Below are positions 57,067-64,000 of a DNA stretch of 64,000 nucleotides, one piece after another. The notes below the pieces were generated by a model. That model was not told the DNA's origin, ran no database searches, and saw only the letters and a list, made by a program, of their open reading frames with translations. Numbering within the stretch: position 1 is the first letter of the stretch; each line of letters starts with the position of its first letter. The stretch spans positions 372,001 to 436,000 of the forward strand of contig JBBDXS010000019.1 of assembly GCA_040902195.1 (NCBI GenBank). The letters are read 5' to 3'. A program made the translations under genes and the position numbers. Source of the DNA: JBBDXS01 sp040902195. Lineage in GTDB: Bacteria; Chloroflexota; Dehalococcoidia; DSTF01; RBG-16-68-14.

Positions 57067-58440
57067 CTAATCAGGACAAATGTCCGGCTGCGCCGGCATG
57101 CAGAATGCGGTGGACCCGCCCACCATCGTCATCAGCACCTGAATGTCCTTGATGGCGTCCGGGTCGACCGTCAGCGGACTGTCCGACACGACAACGAGGT
57201 CGGCGAGCTTGCCCGGCTCGAGGCTGCCGATCACGGACTCCTGGCCCAGCGCATAGGCCGCATCGATGGTCATCATGCGCAGCGCCTCCTGGACAGTGAC
57301 CGTCTGTTCCTTGGCCCACTCCGGCGGCTCGCACACATCGCCCGGGGCGAATCCCTCGGCGTCCACCACATCATCTATTCCACCGCCACCAGCGATCTGT
57401 TTGCCTGTAACCAGGTTGAACATGTGCCGGAACGGGTCCGTAGAAGTGAACGGGTAGTCACTGTGCCAGGCGACGTGCTGCACGCCTGTAGCCAGCAGCG
57501 CCCGGTACGGGCGCAGCCAGGACGTTCGATCCGGACCGACAAAGGGCTCGCCGGTGTAGAAGAGGGCACAGGCGCCGGAGTTACTGGAGATGACGGGAAC
57601 GATGCCGAGCTCCGCATAGCGAGGGAGAAGGTCCGGGCGGATGGCGCTGTTGTGCTCGATGCGGTGCCTGAGCTCGTTCGGCCGGCCCGCCAAGGCGGCT
57701 GCGATGGCGTTCTGCGCCTGCTCGAGCCCGCGGTCACCAATAGCGTGGACCGCTAGCTGGTAGCCGAGCGAATCTGCCTCTGCGACGAATTGATCCATCT
57801 GCTGTTGCGTAAACCACAAATTGCCTAAGTCGGGGCTGTACGCAGGTAGCCCGCACGACCCTCCGTCCGCGAAGAGCTTCACTCCGACGACACGTAACAT
57901 CTTCTCTGGATCGCCTTCTGGCGGGTAAGCCTTGTACCAGTCGCCGAGGTCTTCTCCGCAATTCGTGGTGCGAGACAGGTAGAGGCTCGTTCGGACGCGC
58001 AGCTCGCCCTGCTCGTCGGTTGCCGTGAGCTGCCGCAGGAAGTTGCTATCCGTATACAGGTTGCCGAGCGCCGTGATGCCGTTCTCGAAGGCGAGGTCCT
58101 GGGCTTCGCGGAGCGTCATGCCCTGCGACCCGGCGTCATTGAGGATGTGCGTGTGCGGATCGACGAAGCCGGGCATCAGCGCGCGCCCGCCGAGGTCGAT
58201 CGTCTCGGTGCCGGACCCTTGCAGGTCGAGGATGTCCTCGTCGCTACCAACAGCAGCGACCTTCCCGTCATCGATGGCGATCGCGCCGGCGGTGCTGCCG
58301 TCGGAATCCATCGTGATGACGGTCGCGTTATAGAGAACCAGGTCCGGCCCCGATGGGCCTCCTCCGCAAGCGGAGAGCAGCAGCGCCGTTGCGGACAGGA
58401 CAATTGCTAGACGAACGGTAGAGATGCCGGGCAGATGCAC
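57067..58440 (-). CDS. Secreted lipoprotein amidohydrolase (YtcJ-like family 3)
   Basis: 457 residues from the GTG at 58440, which has AAGGAG eight bases upstream. Signal peptide with lipobox: VRLAIVLSATALLLSAC, so the mature protein is lipid-anchored at Cys. Metal site: MPGFVDPHTHILND (HxH), GVKLFADGGSCGLPAYSPDL, QLAVHAIGDRGLEQAQNAIA, RIEHNSAIRPDLLPR and WHSDYPFTSTDPF. C-terminal IGSLEPGKLADLVVVSDSPL is the usual end. It probably hydrolyses amide or related bonds of unknown substrates outside the cell. It is flanked by two copies of the hisD 3' end, evidence of recent insertion. Confidence 0.9.
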   Translation of the reverse strand: MHLPGISTVRLAIVLSATALLLSACGGGPSGPDLVLYNATVITMDSDGSTAGAIAIDDGKVAAVGSDEDILDLQGSGTETIDLGGRALMPGFVDPHTHILNDAGSQGMTLREAQDLAFENGITALGNLYTDSNFLRQLTATDEQGELRVRTSLYLSRTTNCGEDLGDWYKAYPPEGDPEKMLRVVGVKLFADGGSCGLPAYSPDLGNLWFTQQQMDQFVAEADSLGYQLAVHAIGDRGLEQAQNAIAAALAGRPNELRHRIEHNSAIRPDLLPRYAELGIVPVISSNSGACALFYTGEPFVGPDRTSWLRPYRALLATGVQHVAWHSDYPFTSTDPFRHMFNLVTGKQIAGGGGIDDVVDAEGFAPGDVCEPPEWAKEQTVTVQEALRMMTIDAAYALGQESVIGSLEPGKLADLVVVSDSPLTVDPDAIKDIQVLMTMVGGSTAFCMPAQPDICPD

Positions 58441-58613
58441 GAGAGCCACTCCTTGCGATACGGGGCGATCTAGAACGGGCCGCCACATGCTACCGACGGA
58501 TCGAGTGGTGAGCAAAGCACGGCATGCGGGAGGGTGGGATGCGCGGGTCTAAAGACCGGCGCCTACGGATCCGGTCGGGCTCCCCCGCCCCGTCGCGCTC
58601 TACCCCGCTCCCC

Positions 58614-59954
58614 TCAGGATGACAGCAGCTCTTCGCCGTGGAGCCGCAGCTCGATGCTGCGGGCGTGGGCCGTGAAGCCCTCGGCGCGGGCGATCAGCGC
58701 CGTTGCCGGGCCGAGCGCCTGCAGGCCCGCCTCGTCGACGGCGACGACGCTCGATGCCTTGAGGAAGTCCTGGACGCCGAGCGGCGACGCGAAGCGGGCG
58801 GTGCCCATCGTCGGCATGACGTGGCTGGGGCCCGCCGTGTAGTCGCCGAGCGACTCAGGCGACGTCTCGCCGACGAAGATACCGCCGGCGTTCCGCACCT
58901 TCTTCGCCCACGCGCCGGCGTCGCGCACGAGGAGGCAGAGGTGCTCCGGCGCGAACTCGTCCGCGAGCGCGAGCGCCTCGTCGAGCGAGTCGACGACGAC
59001 CGCGCCGCCGCGCGACTCGAAGGCGGCGCGCGCGATCTCTTCGCGGGGGAGCAGCTTGAGCTGCCGCTCGACTTCGTCGCCGGTGCGCTCGGCGACCTCG
59101 CGGGAGGTCGTGATCAAGATCGGCGTCGCGAGCTCGTCGTGTTCCGCCTGCGCGAGCAGGTCGGCGGCGCAGAGGTCGGGGCGGGCCGAATCGTCCGCGA
59201 CGACGATCGTCTCGCTCGGGCCGTAGAGGGCATCGATGCCAACGTCGCCGAAGACCTCGCGTTTGGCGAGCGTGACGAAGATGTTGCCCGGCCCGCAGAC
59301 CTTGTCGACCTTCGGGACGGTCTCCGTGCCGAAGGCGAACGCCGCGACGCCCTGCGCGCCGCTCATGCGGTAGACGGCGTCGACGCCCGCGATGTCCGCG
59401 GCGACGAGCTTGATCGCGGGCACGCGGCCGTCGCGGCCGGCGGGCGACGCGACGAGCACGTGCTCCACGCCGGCGGCCTTCGCAGGCAGTGCGGTCATGA
59501 GCAGCGATGAGGGATAGACGACGGCGGTGCCGGGGACGTTGATCCCTACCCGCTCGATGGGTGTGACCTGCACGCCGATGCCGCCGTTGCTGAAGCTCTC
59601 GAGCACGTGGCCGCGCTGCTCTTCGTGGAAGGCGCGGATGCGCCCGGCGGCGAAGCGGAGCGCCTGTACGACGTCCGGCGCGACCTCGTCGTAGGCGGCG
59701 CGGACCTCGTCGTCGCTGACGCGGACCGACGTGTACGTCGCGCCGTCGAACGCTTTCGAGTATCGGAGGATAGCGGCGTCGCCCTCCTCGCGCACGTCGC
59801 GGAGGATCTTGCGCACCGCCTGCTCGACGTCCGCCACCTCACCGACGGCCTCGAGCGTCTTCTGCCAGATGGCAGGCGGCAGCTGTGTTTCGCTCAAAGG
59901 CCGGCGTTTGAGCAGCGTGCGCCGGCCTTCGGCTGCGCCGGCCACGATCTTCAT
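58614..59954 (-). CDS. hisD: Histidinol dehydrogenase
   Basis: 446 residues. Zn/NAD enzyme performing the last two steps of histidine synthesis. Signature stretches: RVGINVPGTAVVYPSSLLMT, YRMSGAQGVAAFAFGTETVP, KVCGPGNIFVTLAKREVFGD, GPSETIVVADDSARPDLCAA, DLLAQAEHDELA (Zn ligands) and PEHLCLLVRDAGAWAKKVRN. Start overlaps the previous stop by 4 bp (ATGA). A duplicated 3' end occurs at 56853. Confidence 0.96.
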   Translation of the reverse strand: MKIVAGAAEGRRTLLKRRPLSETQLPPAIWQKTLEAVGEVADVEQAVRKILRDVREEGDAAILRYSKAFDGATYTSVRVSDDEVRAAYDEVAPDVVQALRFAAGRIRAFHEEQRGHVLESFSNGGIGVQVTPIERVGINVPGTAVVYPSSLLMTALPAKAAGVEHVLVASPAGRDGRVPAIKLVAADIAGVDAVYRMSGAQGVAAFAFGTETVPKVDKVCGPGNIFVTLAKREVFGDVGIDALYGPSETIVVADDSARPDLCAADLLAQAEHDELATPILITTSREVAERTGDEVERQLKLLPREEIARAAFESRGGAVVVDSLDEALALADEFAPEHLCLLVRDAGAWAKKVRNAGGIFVGETSPESLGDYTAGPSHVMPTMGTARFASPLGVQDFLKASSVVAVDEAGLQALGPATALIARAEGFTAHARSIELRLHGEELLSS

Positions 59955-60697
59955 GCGAGGTACTCCAAGATCGCCTCGCGCGCGCGCCGGCGCGACTGCT
60001 CCTGGAACGCCGCCAATCGTTCAGGAGTCACCTCGCGGACCGATTGGTCCAGCATGTCCGGGATGTTGCTCAAGAACTTCGCGAGGTCATCGCCGGACCC
60101 GACGCCGTACGATTTTACGTGGCGGCTCTTCCCGAAGCGCTCCCACTCGAGCGGGCGTCCGAGGATCTCGACGAGCACGTCGCGCCAACGTACCAGCGTC
60201 TCCTGGTCCACGATCGGCGTCGAGAAGTCGACGGCGCACCGCACGAGATCGCGACGGATCTCGTCCACGGCTGCGGCATCGCAGCGCCCCTGACGGTCCA
60301 GCTCGAACTGCAGGATGCGGTCGAGGAGGTTGGCGAGGAGGCCTCCCTCAAGCGGTGACTTCTCGCCGAAGCAGGGACGGTAAATGTCACAGATCCACGT
60401 TTCGTCCATCTCCAGGTGCGAGATGTAACCCAGCAAAAACGCGAGCACATCGTCGCGCAGGCGGCCGCGCTCTGCGAGCTCTCCGTGGGCCTCGAGCAAG
60501 CTTGCGACGCCGCGTTGATCGCCGAACTCATCGAGCGTGAAGAAGTGCGTTTGCGAACGGTCCCAGCCTGTGATCGCGCGGATATCGGGGGCTGTGGCGC
60601 CGAGGTAGTAGGCCCCCGGATGTTCGCGCAGGGCAGCGTGGCCGATCTGTGACGCCAGCTCGCGGGCCAGCGTCATGTGCATCGTGAACGGCGGCAT
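59951..60697 (-). CDS. Zinc-dependent phospholipase C-like protein
   Basis: 248 residues. PFTMHMTLARELASQIGHAA and YYLGATAPDIRAITGWDRSQ, then FLLGYISHLEMDETW, with conserved His/Asp residues spaced as in the S1/P1-nuclease/Zn-PLC fold. The C-terminus is helical and basic. No signal peptide is visible, unlike secreted PLC, so a cytoplasmic hydrolase is more likely. It lies between hisG and hisD, 2 bp after hisG and overlapping hisD, so it is part of the histidine operon; no histidine role is known to me. Confidence 0.75.
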   Translation of the reverse strand: MPPFTMHMTLARELASQIGHAALREHPGAYYLGATAPDIRAITGWDRSQTHFFTLDEFGDQRGVASLLEAHGELAERGRLRDDVLAFLLGYISHLEMDETWICDIYRPCFGEKSPLEGGLLANLLDRILQFELDRQGRCDAAAVDEIRRDLVRCAVDFSTPIVDQETLVRWRDVLVEILGRPLEWERFGKSRHVKSYGVGSGDDLAKFLSNIPDMLDQSVREVTPERLAAFQEQSRRRAREAILEYLA

Positions 60698-60699
60698 GG

Positions 60700-61578
60700 C
60701 TATTCGATGATCTTGTTGAGCGGGTACTCGACGATGCCATGGGCGCCCGCCTTCTTCAGCTTCGGAACGATGACGCGGACGACGTCCTCCTCGACGATCG
60801 TCGTGACATCGACCCAGGCCGGGTCGGAGAGGGAGGCGACGGTCGGCTTGTTGAGCGCCGGCAGGATGGCGACCACGGCGTCGAGGTCGGCGCGAAGAGC
60901 GTTCATCGAGAGCCAGACCTTACCCTCGGCCGCGATGGCGCCGGCAAGCATGAGGGCAATATCCTCTATCTTCTGGCGCTTCCACGGGTCCGCCCACGCC
61001 TGCCTGCTGGCGATGAGCCGCGGCGTGCTTTCGATCACCGTCGCGACGATACGGAGGTTGTTCGCCTTGAGTGACGTGCCGGTAACACTCGCGTCCACGA
61101 TTGCGTCGGCGAGGAGCGGCGGCTTGACCTCCGTAGCGCCGTACGAATACTCGACCCGCGCTTGAACGCCGCGCTCCTCGAGAAAGCTGCGCGTTACGTT
61201 GACCAGTTCCGTTGCGATGCGCTTGCCCTCGAGGTCCTTAACGTCCCGGACCGGCGACGGGTCGGGGACAACCAGCACCTGCCGGGTGAAAAAGGCGGAG
61301 ACCTTCGAGGCGCCCGCGTCGAGCACCTCAATAACATCGGCTCCCGCCTCGCGGATGAGGTCGAGGCCGGCGAAGCCGAGGTCTATCAGGCCGTCCTGGA
61401 CATAGCGCGGCTGCTCCTGAGGCCGGACAAGCATGCACTGGATATCGCGGTCATCGACCAACGGGTAGTAGGAGCGAGGCTGGATGGTCATGTTGTAGCC
61501 CGCCCGGCCGAACAGGTCAACGGTGGCTTGTTGCAGGTTGCCGTTGGGGATGGCCAGCCGGAGAACTCGCTCGCTCAC
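60700..61578 (-). CDS. hisG: ATP phosphoribosyltransferase, long form with C-terminal regulatory domain
   Basis: 292 residues from the GTG at 61578 (GAGG seven bases upstream). First step of histidine synthesis, ATP + PRPP. Catalytic part: LRLAIPNGNLQQATVDLFGR, IDLGFAGLDLIREAGADVIE, GKRIATELVNVTRSFLEERG and the PRPP loop near AIVDASVTGTSLKANNLRIV. The last 75 residues (LPALNKPTVASLSDPAWVDV, then VIVPKLKKAGAHGIVEYPLN) are the ACT-like histidine-binding domain, so feedback inhibition is expected and HisZ is not needed. Confidence 0.95.
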   Translation of the reverse strand: MSERVLRLAIPNGNLQQATVDLFGRAGYNMTIQPRSYYPLVDDRDIQCMLVRPQEQPRYVQDGLIDLGFAGLDLIREAGADVIEVLDAGASKVSAFFTRQVLVVPDPSPVRDVKDLEGKRIATELVNVTRSFLEERGVQARVEYSYGATEVKPPLLADAIVDASVTGTSLKANNLRIVATVIESTPRLIASRQAWADPWKRQKIEDIALMLAGAIAAEGKVWLSMNALRADLDAVVAILPALNKPTVASLSDPAWVDVTTIVEEDVVRVIVPKLKKAGAHGIVEYPLNKIIE

Positions 61579-61614
61579 GTAGATTCCTCGCTGCTTCGTC
61601 GATGGCGTGGTTTC

Positions 61615-61644
61615 ATTGTAATCGTAGCCATCGTGAAGCGACAA
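61615..61644 (-). promoter_or_regulatory. Sigma-A promoter of the his operon
   Basis: On the minus strand: TTGTCG (61644-61639), 18-bp spacer, TACAAT (61620-61615), about 37 bp before the hisG GTG. Confidence 0.55.
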
Positions 61645-61858
61645 CTGAGGGATACCCCTATTCGTTCGCGGCCTCGCTGGCGGCTCCCGCTATCACTAAC
61701 CAAAGCTGTAACGCTCGCTGCGCGGCCTCGTTTTCGATTATGCTGTGGCAATTATTGGTGGTGTTGGGGCTCTCACGCGTCCGCATCTTTTCCCCGCCGC
61801 GACGCATCCCGCCTGAGTAGAGCCACGACCAGTCCCGGCGCGCAGCAGGGAGGCCGTC

Positions 61859-62596
61859 ATCAGACGGGCACTCTTCGTCCTCGTATTCGCGGCGCTTGCC
61901 GTGATTCCCATCGCCCTCCGCCACGGCGGAGCGACGATGGCTGACTTCGTCAGCCGGGCCGCGACCTTGTCATCGCCGACCGAAACCGACCCCCGCCCGG
62001 CCAGTACCGCGCGGGTATCTCCGCATCCGACGCCTCGGCTGACGCTCGCTCCCACCGCTTCGCCACAACCGCCTCTACCAACTTCGACGCCGGCTCTTCC
62101 CGCACTGCCGCCCGCTGTCGTCGAACCTCCCGTCGAGCCGCCGCCGGCGATCGTTGCCGAGCAGCCGGCGCCTGTTCGAGGCGGGGCAGCCCTTCCGATG
62201 CCGGCCGGCGTGGCCGTCGTCTGGGGCGGCTGCGCGTCGGACGGCCGGTGCGAGGGGTTCAACTTCTACTGGGGCCCGACGCACGAGGTGGTGATGCAGT
62301 ACGGCGAAGGCGCGATCAAGGTCCAGCACGAATACTGCCACTCACATCAGCACTGGTCGATCAACGGCGGCGCGCCGCTGCGGCCGTCGGACTACGATCT
62401 CGAGTCCTGGTACAGCACGACGGAGGGCCAGAGCTTTGCGAACGCCGTCGCGGGCTTGAGCTGGCCCTGGACCCACAGCGCTGTGAACGGCCTCGAGGAC
62501 TTCGCCTGGACCTGCGCACACTGGTACCTCGACGCGGCATACCTCCAGCAGACCAGCCCCGAGCGCTACGCCTGGGCGGCCGCCAACCTCCCCTAG
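61859..62596 (+). CDS. Secreted/anchored Pro-rich protein of unknown function, probable ATC start
   Basis: About 245 residues if initiated at ATC 61859. GGGAGG (61848-61853) lies five bases before it, and the resulting N-terminus, RRALFVLVFAALAVIPIALR, is a fine signal anchor. The frame is open from 61817 with no ATG, GTG or TTG until GTG 61901, which would cut off the hydrophobic segment. A Pro/Thr/Ser-rich linker (residues about 45-110) follows, then a domain of about 120 residues with WGGCASDGRCEGFNFYWG, a HEYCHSHQHWSINGG segment and EDFAWTCAHWYLDAAYLQ. The HEYCH resembles a zinc-metallopeptidase-like HExxH, and the Cys residues suggest disulfides outside the cell. Confidence 0.65.
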   Translation: MRRALFVLVFAALAVIPIALRHGGATMADFVSRAATLSSPTETDPRPASTARVSPHPTPRLTLAPTASPQPPLPTSTPALPALPPAVVEPPVEPPPAIVAEQPAPVRGGAALPMPAGVAVVWGGCASDGRCEGFNFYWGPTHEVVMQYGEGAIKVQHEYCHSHQHWSINGGAPLRPSDYDLESWYSTTEGQSFANAVAGLSWPWTHSAVNGLEDFAWTCAHWYLDAAYLQQTSPERYAWAAANLP

Positions 62597-62641
62597 CCTG
62601 CTACACTAAGCCTCCGACATCACGACGGAGGGAGATCCACC

Positions 62642-63436
62642 ATGGCGACGCAAGGACAGCGACGGCATGCGCTCATCACGGGCGCATCGGCAGGTATCGG
62701 CGAGGCATTCGCCAAACATCTCGCGAAGGACGGCTACGACCTCGTGCTCGTGGCGCGCCGCCGCGACCGCCTCGACAAGCTTGCGCACGAGCTGTCGCTG
62801 GAGCACGGCATCGACACGGAGGTCATCGAGGCCGATCTTGCGACGGACGAGGGCGTCTCGGCGGTAGAGGAGCGCATCCGCCGCGGCGACATCGAGCTGC
62901 TCGTCAACAATGCGGGCTTTGGCACGTTCGGAAGCTTCGCGCAGTTGCCGCTCGCGCGCGAGCTGGAGGAGCTCGATGTCAACGTGCGCGCGCTGATGCG
63001 TCTCTCGCACGCGGCGCTCGGCCCGATGATGGAACACAAGTCGGGCGGGATCATCAACGTCGCGTCGGCAGCGGCCTTCCAGCCGATCCCGCACAACGCA
63101 ACGTATTCGGCCACGAAGGCGTTCGTCTTGCACTTCTCCGAGGCGTTGCATGAAGAGGCGCGCGCGCACGGCGTCACGGTCACGGCTCTCTGCCCCGGGC
63201 CGGTCAGGACGGAGTTTCAGCAGGTCTCCGGCCTGGACGAGAGCCAGATCCCGTCGTTCGCGTGGGAGAGCGTCGATAGCGTCGTCGACACTGCCCTGTC
63301 GGCGCTGCGTGGGCATCGCGCGATCGCAATCCCCGGCGCGATCAACATGATGACATCTGCCAGCGTACGCTTCGTGCCGCGCTTCATGGTGCGGCGCATT
63401 GCCGGCGCGATGTTCCGCGACCGCAGCCCCAAGTGA
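62642..63436 (+). CDS. Short-chain dehydrogenase/reductase
   Basis: 264 residues; GGAGGGAGATCCACC precedes the ATG. Rossmann motif ALITGASAGIGEAFAKHLAK, NADP-favouring VARRRDRLDKL, LLVNNAGFGTFGSF, and the active site NVASAAAFQPIP (Ser) with YSATKAFVLHFSEAL (Tyr-x3-Lys). Substrate cannot be assigned. The stop overlaps the next gene as GTGA. Confidence 0.93.
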   Translation: MATQGQRRHALITGASAGIGEAFAKHLAKDGYDLVLVARRRDRLDKLAHELSLEHGIDTEVIEADLATDEGVSAVEERIRRGDIELLVNNAGFGTFGSFAQLPLARELEELDVNVRALMRLSHAALGPMMEHKSGGIINVASAAAFQPIPHNATYSATKAFVLHFSEALHEEARAHGVTVTALCPGPVRTEFQQVSGLDESQIPSFAWESVDSVVDTALSALRGHRAIAIPGAINMMTSASVRFVPRFMVRRIAGAMFRDRSPK

Positions 63437-64000
63437 AGCTCCGGCAGCTCGGCAAGACGGACCTGCAGGTCTCGGCGCTCTGCCTCGGGACGATGCAGTT
63501 CGGTTGGACCGCGGACGAAGACGCCTCGTTTGCAACGATGGACGCCTTCGTTGCGGCAGGCGGCACCTTCCTCGATACCGCCGACATCTACAGCAATTGG
63601 ATGCCCGACCACAACGGCGGCGAGGCCGAGGCGATCATCGGCCGGTGGATGAAGGCGCGCGGCAATCGCGATGGTCTCGTGATCGCGACGAAAGTCCGCG
63701 GGCGAATGTGGGACGGGCCGGACGGCGAAGGGCTGAGTCGCGCGCACATCGAGCGCGCGGTCGAAGACAGCCTACGGCGGCTGCAGATCGAGACGATCGA
63801 CCTCTATCAGTGCCACTGGCCGGACGATGACGGCGCGATCGAAGAGACGCTGACCGTGTTCCAGGAACTCATCGATGCGGGAAAGGTACGCTACGTGGGC
63901 GCGTCGAACTACACGGAGGCGCAGGAGCTTTCCGACGCGCTGCGCATCGCGGACGAGCGTAAGACCGCGCGCTTCGTCTCGTTGCAGCCGCACCACAACC
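63433..64000 (+). CDS. Aldo/keto reductase, C-terminus cut by window edge
   Basis: GTG start at 63433 overlapping the SDR stop; 189 codons are visible. TIM-barrel AKR: KLRQLGKTDLQVSALCLGTM, FLDTADIYSNWMPDHNGGEA with the catalytic Asp and Tyr, LVIATKVRGRM (Lys), SLRRLQIETIDLYQCHWPDD (His). NADPH-dependent reduction of aldehydes or ketones; it may act with the coupled SDR. Confidence 0.93.
   Translation, partial: MKLRQLGKTDLQVSALCLGTMQFGWTADEDASFATMDAFVAAGGTFLDTADIYSNWMPDHNGGEAEAIIGRWMKARGNRDGLVIATKVRGRMWDGPDGEGLSRAHIERAVEDSLRRLQIETIDLYQCHWPDDDGAIEETLTVFQELIDAGKVRYVGASNYTEAQELSDALRIADERKTARFVSLQPHHN

Noticed and set aside
61602..61820. Possible 72-residue plus-strand protein in the hisG upstream region
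   Set aside because: It overlaps the hisG promoter, lacks an RBS and its composition is unlike a protein; 61645-61858 otherwise shows nothing beyond the RBS of the next gene.

Overview
The window is high-GC DNA (I judge roughly 63-66 percent by eye) with densely packed genes, frequent GTG/TTG starts, many 1-4 base stop/start overlaps (TGATG, GTGA, ATGA) and single-membrane style secreted proteins. The gene content fits a Chloroflexota genome, probably near Dehalococcoidia or a related uncultured lineage: GuaB3-type IMP dehydrogenase, PurS, long-form HisG, a three-gene glycolate oxidase, a DUF1122-like protein, and a secreted beta-helix protein with C-terminal dockerin-like repeats. No rRNA, tRNA or CRISPR array was seen. 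The taxonomic call is inference.

Layout. 1-4757 (all minus): an accessory operon with two tandem M14 AstE/AspA-like zinc hydrolases, a sigma-like HTH protein, a small acidic protein, a Rossmann-type predicted nucleotide-processing protein and an ECF sigma factor cut by the window edge. 5106-10513 (plus): type III restriction-modification genes with an intact Mod and a broken Res, then an Asp-rich protein with its own promoter/operator cassette. 10558-22420: core genes (rsmI, guaB3, prfA-prmC, glcDEF, nucleoside phosphorylase and others). 22499-26296: a divergent XRE regulator and secreted beta-helix gene, followed by a decayed copy of the phosphorylase 3' end. 26293-35494: mixed genes, including a cyclic-di-GMP-I riboswitch upstream of a FliA/WhiG-type sigma factor and an HD-GYP phosphodiesterase. 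35561-43668: hflX, then purD-purE-cupin-purB-purC-purS and an alpha/beta-hydrolase/cyclase fusion. 43718-61578 (minus): a histidine operon hisG-(PLC-like)-hisD ... hisC-hisB-cupin. It is split between hisD and hisC by about 10.5 kb carrying an amidohydrolase, a hisD 3' remnant, a type I restriction-modification operon with Fic, and a second Asp-rich paralogue. A further phosphotransferase gene is flanked by a cupin 3' remnant. 61859-64000: a secreted protein, an SDR and an aldo/keto reductase cut by the edge.

Two patterns run across the window and are the main discoveries. (1) Three separate accessory modules (XRE/beta-helix, phosphotransferase, amidohydrolase) each sit immediately downstream of a core gene and are followed by a diverged or decayed second copy of that core gene's 3' end. 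This suggests one shared way of acquiring genes, either homology-anchored illegitimate recombination or 3'-end-targeting integration. (2) Both restriction-modification operons, type III and type I, 39 kb apart, are followed in the same orientation by a paralogous Asp-rich gene. Each paralogue is driven by a nearly identical cassette of about 80 bp: a TTGACA/TATCCT promoter with a CCTCAGC/GCTGAGG dyad on the -10 and a strong ribosome binding site. This looks like a repeated defence-associated unit.

In the c-di-GMP module, the riboswitch probably senses the nucleotide that the neighbouring HD-GYP protein would degrade, and the sigma factor lies between them, so a feedback circuit is plausible. 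The purine and histidine clusters are otherwise ordinary biosynthetic operons.
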